From assembly GCA_050084985.1 (NCBI GenBank), contig JBITNC010000001.1:44454001-44518000 (forward strand): DNA of 64,000 nt, written 5' to 3'. Below are positions 1-12,119 of the stretch, piece by piece (the first letter of the stretch is position 1; each line of letters starts with the position of its first letter). The notes under the pieces were generated by a model that had not been told where the DNA came from, searched no databases, and saw nothing but the letters and a program-made list of their open reading frames with translations. Position numbers and translations under genes: made by a program. This stretch comes from Nageia nagi (Eukaryota; Pinophyta).

Positions 1-284
1 TATTATAATGAATTTAAGATTAGAAATTCTATAGAAAAGGAATTATCACAATGATGGATTTATTTTTATTTCATAAATGAGATTTAATCCCTTGAATAGA
101 GTTCAAATATGAGTATAGGTTGAATCCTTCATATAAAAATATATATGATAATACTATTTCTTCTAAACCTATCTTTATTTTTCACAAATTGGGATTTAGG
201 TTTGAGAAAGCCTTGGTGCATTGAATGGGATTGGTTTTTTAATACTCATTTTCTAAATTATAAATCTAGAAATGGATATGATTT
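1..284. other. No recognised feature
   Basis: AT-rich sequence. A 68-codon open frame at 145-351 has no recognisable domain and runs into repeat R1, so it is not called as a gene. Similarity to the other R1 copies begins only at about position 285. Confidence 0.5.
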
Positions 285-1236
285 CTTTTACCATATTTAT
301 CCATGGTACCTAATAATATGGAAACTAGGATCTTTTTTATACCAAAACTAGATAGTGATCAAGATTTGAGTTAGTCATTTTTCCTTGAGCCTAATAAATC
401 CTTTCTTGCATAGAATATTCTTTATCACAGTCTTCTCACTAATATCTAGCTTGTATACTTACATTTTTCTAACCCATGATATCTATTCTATAATAAACAC
501 GAGTCCTATTTTCACTTATTCTAGTCTTGTGAAAATGTGAGGGAATGGTGGTGGACTATGTCTTTCTTTATACCCTTTATGCCTTTCCTATTTTCCTAAC
601 AACATGCTCTTTTGGGAGACATTAACCATTGTAAATTATGAAATAGAATTATTTTTGAACAACATATTATTTTTAATATTTCTTCATTTATATATTAATT
701 TTGAAATTTTTCATAATACTTGGCTATAAATTTGAGTATATATAGACAAGGTGGTAAGGGAACTAGACCATATGCATTCATTTTTGTACTATTTACTGAA
801 TTCACCTTATGTTTTTAGTAGAGTTACACAAGATCATTCATATAAATATTTGCACTAGGTATCAACCATGAAAATGCCCTTCGTCACATGTCTAGAATCA
901 ATCTCTTGTACATCATAGGATATACCATGCCTCTATTGTTGGATGTTGAGATATTATTAGAGCTAGGTTCTCTTACCAAGATGATAGTTGGGATATATGT
1001 CCAAGTGCTTCTAAACATATTATTAATTGGACTAAAAATCCAAAATCTATGAATCCATAAGATACTTAGGAGAATATGGTTGTCCTTTACATAATCCTTT
1101 ATGTTAATAATTAATTAAATATATTTATATACATTTAGTGCTTAGGTGTTGTGATGGTCTTTTTTAGGACGAACTATGAATTTTTTATTTTCTTAACCTC
1201 TTGGTTAATATGAATTTATCTTGTAGATGTTCCTTT
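285..1236. repeat. Repeat R1, copy C, first part
   Basis: This stretch aligns along its length with 16796-17775 (copy B), and its last 200 bases also align with 14985-15190 (copy A). Shared blocks include the CATGCTCTTTTGGGAGAC-like segment near 604 and 17125 and the AGAATATGGTTG block near 1071, 15004 and 17622. The similarity starts at the edge of what in copy A is the PP2C-like exon and runs into what would be its upstream intron. The copy is cut at 1236 by the copia element and resumes at 6326. No protein is encoded. Confidence 0.75.
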
Positions 1237-1705
1237 TGATAAGTATAATCTACTTTCATTTATAATTAAATAAATTATATATATAATTATATAGGTTTTT
1301 GACTTACCTCAAAATTGACTCAAGTGGTTGAGAAGGATACTTTAAATAATTATTACAATCCAATCTTCAAATCAATAATCCTTCTAAAATATCTTTGCAA
1401 TCCTATCCTAAGACACATCAAACATAGTAGACTTTATCACTACAAATAAAAGATAATAAGGATACCAAACTAATCTAGGATAGGTGGTCAAATTCATCCA
1501 AAAATATGCTAAAAATAGAAAATGTAGTCTCTATTATGAAATATGATCATATTTGGGAAATGTGGCCTCGTTTATAGAGAAAGATATAAGGGATTGCATT
1601 TGAGCTTGATCAAACATGATTGAGACTTCATTTATGAGAAAAGTGTATAAAAACTAATTCTCTAGGTCATACTTTGGCCTTTTATAAAACTAAGTTTCTA
1701 ATATT
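1237..1705 (-). repeat. Copia 3' LTR
   Basis: Aligns over its whole length with 5858-6325. Shared blocks include CAAATCAATAATCC, ATCCTAAGACACA and AGTCTCTATTAT. Many scattered differences show an old insertion. In element orientation it lies downstream of RNase H, so it is the 3' LTR. Confidence 0.88.
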
Positions 1706-4700
1706 CTCCCTCTTGTTGTTAAGGAGATTTAGCAACAAGTTCCTCAACTTCAAAATTTGAGATTTAAGAACTCCTTTGATGAAGATATCAACTATGTTTT
1801 CTATTATGTTACGATATCTAAATTTGATGATGTTCTTTTCCATTATATGCCAAATTAAATGGTATTTCATATCAAAGTGCGTAAATTTATTATAGTGTAT
1901 TGGGTTGTGTGTTAAGTGGTTGACATTTACATTGTTAAAAAAATTATTTTATCATATTATTTCTCATTAAGTTCTTGAATAATGTTCATCAACAACAATG
2001 CTCATGCACTAGCACTTGTAATTGTAATGTATTCTACCTATATGTATTAAAGTGAAATAATGGTTTGTTTCTTTTATATCCATATAATGAGTCCCAAACC
2101 AAGATTCAAATAATGGCCTGATGTGGAATTCCTATCATCTATATTACTTCCCCAATCAAATTCACTAAAGCCATAAAGATTTACCTCATCATGCTTGTAG
2201 TAGTGGATACCAAAATCTATTGTACCTTTGACACACCTAATAATTCTCCTTGTTTCTTTCAAGTGGTCTTCATAAGGATCACTCATTTACCTTGACATAA
2301 GTGAGATATAATGGAAAATATTAGGACTAGTTAGCTAGAAACATCAAGGTTCCAACCAAGCTTCTATATGTGGTCCCATCAACTTTTGGTACTCCATCAT
2401 CCTTGCATAACAATTGACCTTGAGATATTGTATTAGTTATGGTTTGAAATCATCCATACAAAATGTTTTCAATATATCATGAGTATATTTGGATTGGAAA
2501 ATAAATATCTCATCATCACTTTGATACATTTCCATTCCTAGGAAATAATGCATCAGTCCTAGATGTCTCATTTCAAATTCATGCATTGTAGAGGTGTTGA
2601 AATCATCATTAATATTTCTACAAATACCTATGTAGATTAAATCATTAACATACAAACACATAAATAAGATATAATTACCTTTCTTCATGATGTAGAGAGT
2701 GGGCTCACTCTTTCTCCTTGTGAAATCATATTGATGGAAGTAGCCATAAATCCTTACATAATAAGCTCTTAGAGATTTCTTGAGGCCATACAAGGCCTTA
2801 TTGAACCTTTATACAAGATGTTCCTTAATGTTTATCTCAAAACCTTAGTTATTTCAACAAATAACTCTTCATACAAATAGCCATTTGGAAAATCACTTTT
2901 TACATTCATGTGATGTATTTTACATCCCTTATGTACAACCATACTTTTTAGTGAAACCCTTTGTGACAAGTATTTATTTATGCATTTAAACACTCATATT
3001 AACATTATATACTTGTTTATAACCAATATTGTTTTTTACATTTTGGAATCTCCACTAACTCCCAAGTATCATTTTTCATGATTGAAGAGATTTTTTCTTC
3101 CATGGGTTTCACCCAAAAATCATTAGTTCAAGATTTATCATATTTTTATGGTTCAATTTAAATACTAGGAATCAAAGTGTAGTTAACTACATCACCTTTA
3201 AGCTCACTATCATCTTCCTCTCCATACATATTCAAGTTATCAAAACATTTCACACCTTGATCAAGTTCATTTTCTTGACCCCTTATAAACCTTCTTTGGA
3301 AATTTAAATATAATGTTTTATAGGCTAAATGATTTTTGAGTGTTATTATTCCTTTCTTCATAACACTTGGAGAGTCTTCATCCATTGCACTTAGCAGAGA
3401 AGGACTTGGAGAATAACTTGTAGAAGAACTCTTTGGATAAATATTTGTTGGACTTGGCATGGAAAGACTTTAATTATTTCTTTTATTAGTGGAATACACT
3501 TAACAAGAGTCTTCACCATTGAATCCATCATCAACATAAAGTTTTTGATGACCCCAAGATCCCCCTTCATCAAAAATTACATCTCTAGATAATACAATTT
3601 TGTATGTTTTTGGATTGTATAATCTATATACTTTTGTAGACTCAAAACACCTAATAAAAATACTATATTCACTCTTGGGATGTAATTTTTTATGTATTTT
3701 CTTTACGTTCATGAACATATGCTAAACATCAAAAAATTGTAAAGTGTTTTATATTGGGCTTCTTACCATACCTTGCCTCATAAGGAGTGATGCCATACAA
3801 GCTAGAAGTAGGACTTCTATTCATAATATATATTGTTGTCCTTATTGGTCTTCCTAATACACATTTCTCAATTTCTTAGACTAAAGCATGCTCCTTTCCA
3901 TATTAATAATAGTTTTTTTTTTTCACTTGGCCTCATCATTTTATTATGGAGTATAAGAAGCTCTAAGTTGCCTTTTTATACTATAATCTTTATAAAATTT
4001 GAGGAATCCTTTGGAGAAACATTCTTCTCATCTATAAATTCTCAAACATTTTTAAAAACATTCACTTTTCTTTTCAACTTGATTCCTAAAATTCTTAAAA
4101 TTATCAAAGGATTCATCTTTGGATTTGATGAAATAAATCCAAAATATCATTGAAAATACATCTATTAAAGTAAGAAAGTAGGTATTCTTACCCAATATCT
4201 TCATTTACATTGGCCCACATATGTCAAAATGAACCAATTAGAGGGTACATGAAGCTCTTCATCCTTTTCCTTTAGGAAACTTCATTATTGAGTTCTTTCC
4301 CAAAGTACATCCTTAACATATACTCTTGTTGTCTTAAATCTTGGGTAGCCCATGGACCATTTATTGAGATGTCAATAATCTCAAAATTTGAAAGTTCAAA
4401 TGGCCATATCTCAAATGCCAAAGCTAATTCTTATTTTTAATTACTACATTTCCTATTTGGGAACCTTATCTTCCAAATTTGGGAGGATATAATCTATTCT
4501 TGTTCATTTGGAATGTAGCTTATGACCATTATTTTTATCAAAGATTACATAGTTTCCATTGTTAAATATAAGTTTTTAATTTTTTTCCATTATTTGTCCC
4601 AAAAATAGAAAATATATTGATATTTAGAGTGTATTAGATTTTATTTACCTTCTAGTGTCTTCATTTGTGCTAAACTCCATAGCTCTAATGCCTTCAGCAG

Positions 4701-5737
4701 CCAATGCATTATCATATCCAAAATTTATCTTATACTTAAAAGGTTTTTCAATTAAGGATAATAACTCCCCCTTACCATTCATGTGGTTGGAGACACTAAT
4801 ATCAAGAATCTAAGTTTTATTTAAATTCTAATCAGTATTTATAAAAGAAAAAAATATAAGTTGGAGGATCCATCCTCCTCACTATAGGGAACTTATCCCT
4901 TTGTGAATAGCCTTCAATCTATATTCCCTCTCATAATGCCCAAATTTATTACAATATTAACATTTTTTATTTTTTGATCAGCACCTCCACTTCTACCTCT
5001 CTCTTCCTCTTCCTCTTAAAGATTATTAGCCTCTCCCTTGGTCTCTTCCTTTTCCATTAGTGGCTACATCAATCTTGTTTAATGAAAATGCTTTGTCTTT
5101 AGCAACTCCAATATTTGATAGTGTGAAATATTTGAATATTTCTTTATGGGACATCATGGAACCCATGAGTTGACCATAATCAAGAGTGAAAATGTCCTTT
5201 GAGCCTTCTATTATAATAGAAACCTGATTCCACTTGAGAATAAGTGTTTACAACACTTTCTTCTCCATGAATTCACTCTCTACTTCTTCTCCAAGTGTTT
5301 GTATTTTGTCAACATAATCCTTGACTCTCATATACTAATCTTCCATATTCTCTTGCTCTTGCATCTTGAGATTCTCAAAATATCTCTTCAATGTCTGCAT
5401 CCCCACTTACTTTATTTGAGTAATTCCTTGATAACTATCTTGCAAATCTTTCCATGCATCTTGAGTTGATGTGCATGAATCAACTCTTGGGAAAATTATT
5501 TTCTCCTAACTTTCTTGTAAATGGTAGAGATTAAAAGAACTATTTTTATGAGCCTCTTTCTTTGCATTCTTTTTATTTGGTTAGAGAGTGTTCTAGTTAG
5601 CTAACTCACTATAGTTAATCTCTACTATGTCCCTTAATATTTTTTATATGACTAATATCTTTATTTTAATAGCCCAGAGTACTCATAGCGCTCTCCTTGG
5701 AACTCTAGAAAGGCAAAGTATTATTGTTTGTAGCCAT
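1682..5737 (-). pseudogene. Copia gag-pol polyprotein pseudogene
   Basis: This is the relic of the single copia polyprotein, read in several frames with many stops. In order on the minus strand: gag starting at 5737 with MATNNNTLPF; a CCHC zinc knuckle near 4950 with YCNKFGHYEREC; a protease remnant WILDISVSNHM near 4810, where the expected DSG triad reads DIS; poorly preserved integrase; the linker YRLYNPKTYKIVLSRDVIF at 3718-3500; RT at 2793-2437 with MYGLKKS and a YVND box (2641-2652) in place of YVDD; RNase H at 2286-2074 with FDWGSNIDDRNSTSGH; and the C-terminal motif NIVDIFIKG near 1780. The catalytic changes and stops make it non-functional. Family membership is firm; lineage within copia is not assigned. 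Confidence 0.88.
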
Positions 5738-5840
5738 TTTGCAATGGTCAACACAATAATACTTTGGATCATACTTTGTACAAGAATTTAATAAATTTTC
5801 ATTATTTACCCACAAAAACTAAAACCTAATAGATAACACA

Positions 5841-5854
5841 AGGCTTTGATACCA
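5841..5854 (-). other. Primer binding site of copia element (tRNA-iMet type)
   Basis: On the minus strand this reads TGGTATCAAAGCCT, the usual plant PBS complementary to the 3' end of initiator tRNA-Met. It lies three bases inside the right LTR, which fixes that LTR as the 5' LTR. Confidence 0.85.
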
Positions 5855-5857
5855 TAA

Positions 5858-6325
5858 TGAGAATTATAATATACCTTAATTAATAAAAAAATATAGTATA
5901 TACATGCTTATATAGCTTTGGATTGACCTCAAAATAAACACAAATGATTGAAATGTATAATTTAATAATTATTATGATCTAATTTACAAATCAATAATCC
6001 TACTAAAATAACTTTGAAATATTATCCTAAGACACACCAAAGATAGTAGAATCTATCACTATAAATCAAATGTAATAATTAGATCAACCTAATCTAATAC
6101 TAGTTGTCAAAGATGACCAAAAATATAGTAAAACTAGAACATGAAGTCTCTATTATAAAACATAATTGCATTTAGGAAATATGGCCACATTTGTAGAGAA
6201 ACATAATAGGGAAAATGTTTGAGCTTGATGAAATATAGTTAGAACTTTGTTTATGAGTAGAATGTAGAAAAAACTCAATCTCTAAGTTGAATTTTGACCT
6301 TGTATGAAACCAAGTTTCAAATATA
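5858..6325 (-). repeat. Copia 5' LTR
   Basis: Partner of 1237-1705. The LTR starts on the plus strand with TGAGAATTATAATATACC, matching TGATAAGTATAATCTAC at 1237. The PBS is immediately adjacent. Confidence 0.88.
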
Positions 6326-6608
6326 TTTGATACTCCAACCTTTATTGATTGTATGTTTTTAATTTAATATAAAATAAAATACCATTATATAAAAAATATA
6401 ATTTTTATTTTATTTTATTATATGTATATATATATAATTTTTCTTAAGTTATCATATATTCAAGATCCTAATTTGAATACAATCTAAATTATAATAATAA
6501 ACTTATACTAATAATTTTTAATATAACAAGATAAATTGATCTCAATAAATGTAATAATATATTCATTATACATTGATGTTATAAGATAACATAATCTCCA
6601 TCAATAAC
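6326..6608. repeat. Repeat R1, copy C, second part
   Basis: Continues R1 after the copia insertion and aligns with 15190-15475 and 17780-18025. Shared features are the AATAAACTTATACTAATAATTT block, the AT-rich stretch and the ATAACATAATCTCCAT block. Similarity ends near 6608, short of R2. Confidence 0.7.
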
Positions 6609-6639
6609 CATTAATATCCATCTCCTTAGATACATGGTC

Positions 6640-7690
6640 TTTTAAATCTATTGCAAGGGGAAAGCTTCTTCACCAAGTTGGACCTAAAAAGTGGATATCA
6701 CCAAGTTAGGATCAAGGAGAGGACATTTCAAAGAGTACCTTCAAGACAAGGCAAGGCCTATTTTATTAGCTTATTTTCCCATTTTATTTGTGCAATGCAC
6801 CAACCACCTTTATTAGGGTAATTAATGAAGTTCTTTATTTATTGATTGATTGATTTGTTGTTATTTATTTGGATGATATTCTTATGTATAGCTTTACATG
6901 GGAAGAACATTTGGTACATCTTGGATAAGTACTCCAAACTTTGTAAAAGGAGAAGCTCCTATTTAATATGAAGAAATATGAGTTTGGTAAGAACTCTTTG
7001 GTATATTTAGGCCATGTTATTGGTTATAGACAACATAAAATTGATACTAATAAATTTAGAGCTATAGTATAGGGCCTAGACCATTTAATGTTACTTAAGT
7101 AAGGATATTTTTAGGATTTTTTTAGTATTTAATAAAATTCATTGTTGATTTCCCCCATATTACTTCACCTTTACATGATGTTACCGGTAAGAGGCAAAAT
7201 TTTCCATGGGGAAAGAAACAATAATCATATTTTGATGCTTTAAAATAAAATATTATTAATGCACTTGTGTTTGTACTCCTTGATTTACAAAATTATTTTG
7301 AAATTAAGATTGATATGAGTGAATATGCCATGGGGGTAGTTTTACTACAAGGAGGAAACCAAATTTCTACCATTTCAATAAGTATAGCAAGGCAATTTTG
7401 AATTACCGTACATATGATAAGGAGTTTTATGATTGGTTCAGAAAGTAAATAAGTAGAAAAATTACTTGATGGGTAAGAAGATGATTTTACATACTAATCA
7501 TCATCCATTGAAGTATTTACAAACTCAATCAAAGTTACAACAAAATATACATTTCATATGGATGAGTTTTATGCAATAGTTTCACTTGATTATCAATTAT
7601 AAGAAGGGAAATCATAATAAGATTGCATATATGCTTTCTAGATCACTTGTTTCTATAAAAATCACAACATGCACATAGTATTATTTTAAA
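6640..7690 (+). pseudogene. Ty3/gypsy RT and RNase H fragment
   Basis: The plus strand encodes, across several frames, the core of a gypsy reverse transcriptase: FFTKLDLKSGYHQVRIKE near 6663, CAMHQPP near 6795, an intact YLDD box at 6866-6877, WEEHLVHLG near 6901, and the connection and RNase H region, ending with KKGNHNKIAYMLSR near 7605-7641. The order matches gypsy I at 26300-27430, so the two belong to related families. Gag, protease and the upstream part of RT are missing, because the preceding sequence is repeat R1. Stops and frameshifts are frequent. The integrase that should follow appears 4.4 kb further on, at 12120. Confidence 0.85.
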
Positions 7691-7873
7691 CCAATGCATA
7701 TTTATCATATTTTTTAAAAATTAGGGAATAGTGTGGAAAAATGATTTCAAATAGAATAACACTTCCAAGCTACACCATCCTTGGTTACTCAAGGCACATG
7801 AGCTCAATCATATTGAGCTGAATTATGATGCTAGCCATGGATTCTCGAAGGATGGTCCAATGAAATTCACTAT

Positions 7874-7877
<4 letters not shown>

Positions 7878-7917
<40 letters not shown>
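7878..7917. repeat. (TA)20 microsatellite
   Basis: A pure TA dinucleotide run of 40 bp. Confidence 0.97.
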
Positions 7918-7920
<3 letters not shown>

Positions 7921-7959
7921 GGCAAATGATGAAAGATAAAGGCAGGTTCATGATCAAGT

Positions 7960-8360
7960 GCACCATATATGATATAAAAAGATCCAATTGACATCAACAT
8001 ATGATATGAAATGATCTAATTACACCATATTGGTATGAAATGATGATACAATACCATATGATATGAAATGATAAGTGCACCATATTATATAAAGTGATCC
8101 AAATGCACCAACATATGTTCATGATCAAATGCACCATATGATATAAAATGATCCAAATGCACCAACATATGATAATTACATCATATTGGATTGAAATGAT
8201 GCTCATATACCATATGATATGAAATTACTAGTGCACAATATGATATGAAATGATATAAATATACCATATAGTTTGACACAATGCAACTATACCATATGAT
8301 ATGAAATATACATAAATATATGATATGAAATTGATCTAAGTATACCATATGGTTAGAAAT
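7960..8360. repeat. Degenerate array built on CATATGATATGAAATGAT
   Basis: At least eight clear copies of ATATGATATGAAA or ATATGATATAAAA occur in 400 bp, near 7968, 8000, 8057, 8137, 8214, 8239, 8295 and 8319. They are usually preceded by ACC and followed by TGATCCAAATGCACC or a variant. Spacing is irregular, from about 25 to 80 bp, so this is a decayed array, not a clean satellite. Related single copies recur near 8271 and 9247. Confidence 0.75.
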
Positions 8361-8649
8361 AAAATAGATGGTAAAAATATGCTTTTAATACTTAGCAACT
8401 GTTCAACTCATAAATTTAAAAGTTATATTATCTTACCTTCATAAGATATCCTTTCCCTAGGATAACTTATTCAAAACATCATGAATTATGCTCAAATGAT
8501 TCAAATATGCTATATAGTTTTGATTATTGTTCAATCAATTTAAATATGCTCTATAGTACTGTTATCACACCATTTTGATTTACAAGCACCAAGTAGACAC
8601 ATCCACACATCCAAGTAGAACTTTATGAAAAAAATGAAATGGAACATAA

Positions 8650-9030
8650 AAGCTAATAGACATAAATACAAAATGTGGATGATGCATGATGCAAACATAG
8701 TATCATGGATTGTAATGGTTGGAGGAAATGCAATTCATAGCTACAACAAGGATACCCTTAAACTTTGATATAATAAACCACTTAGGAACCACATATTTTT
8801 TATGCATTTGGATAAGTATTACAAGCATGTGTTTTTTAACTTATCATATGTCATAATTTATTTATAAAACTTTCTGATACAACCCATGCAATAAACAAGC
8901 CCATATCATATTCCATTATTTTCATCTAACACATACCTAATTCAAGGTTTATGAGTATTTTGGCACTTAGGGGAATTTGGTGTATTGGCAAGGTGAGATG
9001 AGAGGAGATGAGGTGCAAGCAGGTATTTTA
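8650..9030. repeat. Direct duplication, unit 1
   Basis: Shares its order of motifs with 9250-9740: AAAATGTGGA(T/A)GAT plus CATGATG, then CATAATTTATTTAT, CATATTCCATTATTTTCATCT, and a final GGTGTATTGGCAAGGTGAGATGAGAGG-like GA-rich block. The two units are diverged and separated by microsatellites. Confidence 0.55.
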
Positions 9031-9087
9031 GTACGTGACCTTGTAGTATTCTTAAATAGTCCATGAGCTTGTATTCTTATGTATTTT

Positions 9088-9090
<3 letters not shown>

Positions 9091-9143
<53 letters not shown>

Positions 9144-9145
9144 GT

Positions 9146-9209
<64 letters not shown>
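9091..9209. repeat. Compound (AT)25(TG)n microsatellite
   Basis: Fifty bases of pure AT (9091-9140) are followed directly by about 69 bases of TG repeats with one GG interruption (9141-9209). The overlapping open frames here are microsatellite artefacts. Confidence 0.97.
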
Positions 9210-9210
<1 letters not shown>

Positions 9211-9249
9211 ACATGCGCATGCTTTGAAATGATATAAAATGATTTAATG

Positions 9250-9740
9250 ATACCATATGATGCAAAATGTGGAAGATACATGATGTATACATAGTTTCTT
9301 GGACTATAATGTGGAAGATGTATGATGCAGACACAATTTCATATTATACATCATAATTTATTTGTATAAAGGTTCTAATCATATAATCTAGATAATGAAA
9401 GAACCCACAACATGTTCCATTATTTTCATCTCATCATTCTGTATATATGATAAGATATCCACTTTAGAACCACATTTTGTTCTATTTTTAGCTAAGTATT
9501 ATAGGTCATACAAAGAAGGAAGGATCCCACAACATATTCTATTATTTTCAAGAAATTGAAATGTTTTTATCATTTTAATTTTTTTTAGCTAAGGGGTTTG
9601 AGGAAAGAGATGCATTTAGATCATTTCATATAATACATATAGTACACTTGGCATTTAGTTTATTGGTGAGACTAGACTAGATAAGAGGAGATGTGGTGAG
9701 ACCAAAGGAGATGTAGTGAGATACAAGGAGACATGATATA
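9250..9740. repeat. Direct duplication, unit 2
   Basis: Diverged partner of 8650-9030. It carries GTGGAAGATACATGATG twice, CATAATTTATTTGTAT, CATGTTCCATTATTTTCATCT, and a GA-rich end with AAGAGGAGATGTGGTGAG. Confidence 0.55.
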
Positions 9741-11749
9741 AAGTATTTTGCTTCATCTTATATACCTATATCTATAGGAAAAAATCATTTCATGTCATAT
9801 GGTATAGTTATAATTAACTCATCATATACAATTTTAATCTATAGTTTAAGTATCCAGGTTAGTTGTATGGTAACATTATGAACAATGTTGAAGCAAAATG
9901 GTAATATATCTTTTGAAATATTATAAATGTAGTTAGCTCTAAATTTTCTAATTCATGATATTTTGTATAGGTTATCCAAGAGGAAAGACATCCAACCTTT
10001 ATATTTTGTTGTGCCTATTATAGAGGTAAGCAACATAACATATCAAATACAATAATGCAGATAGAATTTTTAATAGATATCATCAAGTAACAATTTTGTT
10101 TGTATCATTATAATACTTATCATAGTGGTTTTTCAAAAGTCAATGCTTATAATCATGTCATTTTTATTATAATTTACAAGTGTGAAGAGAGCACTAACTA
10201 TATTATTTTTCATAACTCAAAATGCCCAGTAACTTTCCAAGTGCCTGATGAATTATTGTACATCATTATTATCTCATATTCAAAGATTGGTATCAACATC
10301 AAATATAACCCAAATGATATCAATAAACTATTATGGAAACATAAGCATAAAACATCTTTATATTTATGTATTAACTATTGCAATATAAAAATATCTACAA
10401 GTATAAATTAGTTCTTATTTATGTATCATTTACAAAAATGATATCTACAAGTATAAACTTGTTCTAATTTTTGTATTATTTATAAAAGGGTATCTAACAC
10501 ATATAGTCTAATAATGCTTTTATCTCCGTAATTTCAACTGATCCATAAGGCAATGTTAATTATCAAGCAACATTAACTAGAAACTAATGCAAAATGAATA
10601 TGAGATCCCATATTAGATGTTCTTCAAAGATTAGGGGAAAATAAAAAGTATCAACATGAAACATTACCTAAGGTTACTGTAAGAAAAAAGGAGAAAAACT
10701 AATCATGAGATGACATCTCAGTAAGCCCATTAGCTTAAATTATTTGTCATGATAACATGCATATTATTCTTATCCATGAATTTTGAATTACAATACTTTA
10801 AGTATACAAGGGGACAAATGCATCATGCCTAAAATGCAATAAAAATATTTACATGAGGTTAGCCATGCACATATATACACACATTAGATTTCAACCCTTA
10901 AATTAACATATTTAAAGTTACTTTGGTAATTTCAAAATTTGAAGACCTTCATTTTCAAAAAGTGATTCCAAATAAATGATACCATAAATCCTTTACTCAC
11001 TAGGTCTAACCCTAGAATTGTCATCAATATAATGTTAACAAATTGCTTGCCATTGCTTATAAAATCTAGCTTGTAATCATAAGGAAAAAGGGGAAAATAA
11101 GATAGGGTAAAAATCAAGAAAGGGTTATACCCATTCTAAGGTAATTGCTCAGTAAACCCTTGATCAAAGAGCTAGAATCTAACCATTATTACCAATGATG
11201 ATATTAACCTAAATCAAAAAATAATAAAACCCCAAATTTTTACAATAGACCCTCCCCACATTCAATTTCTAAATAATAAATTAAGGTATAGAAATTATGG
11301 ACTTACCACTTTAGTGGTAATGAAGAGGTGAGCCATGTAGTCCTTAAAATGAATGGTGAACTCAATATAAAAAAGATGAGGTGTTGAAGCATTATGCTCC
11401 CAAAGTAATATCACCTCCCAACTTCAGTCCTAATAATCATCTTTCATTGTAAAGGAAAATCTATTTATATTCCCTATCGATATTTTCCTCTAAAAGAAAA
11501 AATACAACATATAATTGATGCCCATTAGTTGAAACTCAATAATTTTGATGCATGATTTTCAAATTTTTGACAAGGTAAACATAATGGAGAACTAGCATAG
11601 ATGGTAACCTTAAATTATTGGAAGCACCTCTAGCGATTATGATTCCTCCTACCAGAAGATTTAGATATGACTATAACTCAAACCACCATTTAAAATCAAT
11701 AATGTTGGAACATGCTAAGGTACCTTAATACCTATTTGATTCCTTCATT

Positions 11750-11900
11750 GGTATCCCCTCTCCTCTCTCATCTTGTCAATACATTGAATTTCCCTCTCTT
11801 CTCCAACTCCTCCCCCTATACCCTCATCTAGTCTCCTGTATCCTCTCTCATCTTGCCAATAAACCAAATGCCCCTCTCTCCTCCAAACCCTAAGCTCAAA
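11750..11900. repeat. CT-rich motif pair, inverted relative to 8970 and 9650
   Basis: The motif CCTCTCTCATCTTG(T/C)CAATA occurs twice here, near 11762 and 11839. Its reverse complement, TATTGGCAAGATGAGAGAGG, resembles the GA-rich ends of both duplicated units (near 8982 and 9661). This gives two direct and two inverted copies spread over 2.9 kb. Confidence 0.55.
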
Positions 11901-12119
11901 AAGATCTAAATGGAATCCTATATCCTCACACACACATTTTTTTAATTTTTTTTCTCATTTTATTTAAGGGGCAATTTTTCATAATCCCATAAATGTTTTT
12001 GAGGGTAGGTAAAAAATGTATCCCAACAAAATCACTACTTAATCATAAAATTGAGGTAATTAAAACCACCACAACAAAATCACCTCAAAATGCTTACTCT
12101 TAATGCCCTTTTTTGATCT

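Larger units (their letters stand above)
1237..6325 (-). mobile_element. Ty1/copia LTR retrotransposon, decayed, minus strand
   Basis: A complete but decayed element of about 5.1 kb. It has two diverged LTRs of about 468 bp (1237-1705 and 5858-6325), an initiator-methionine-type primer binding site next to the right LTR, a purine-rich tract at 1706-1715 (minus-strand AAGAGGGAG), and gag-protease-integrase-RT-RNase H remains in copia order on the minus strand. It sits inside repeat R1: flanking R1 sequence ends with the TTCCTTT block and resumes with CTCCAACCTT, a junction that is continuous in copies A and B. A clean 5-bp target duplication is not visible. Confidence 0.9.
7740..12110. other. 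Non-coding insertion between gypsy RNase H and integrase
   Basis: The 4.4 kb between the RT/RNase H fragment and its integrase has no recognisable coding domain on either strand. It contains two microsatellites, a CATATG-based array, a large diverged direct duplication, and short GA-rich motifs repeated directly and inverted. Stretches 9850-11700 and 11930-12110 hold nothing I can identify; the 103-codon frame at 10100-10411 lacks any family resemblance. It could be a non-coding LTR element or several insertions; no terminal repeats or target duplication were found. Confidence 0.5.

Noticed and set aside
8967-9334. Open frames with long His/Thr and Ile/Tyr runs
   Set aside because: They are translations of the AT/TG microsatellite, not genes. 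The same holds for the frames at 7785-8000, 17876-18061 and 59415-59684.
10100-10411. 103-codon open frame as a gene
   Set aside because: Asn/Ile/Tyr-rich, no recognisable family, and embedded in non-coding insertion sequence.
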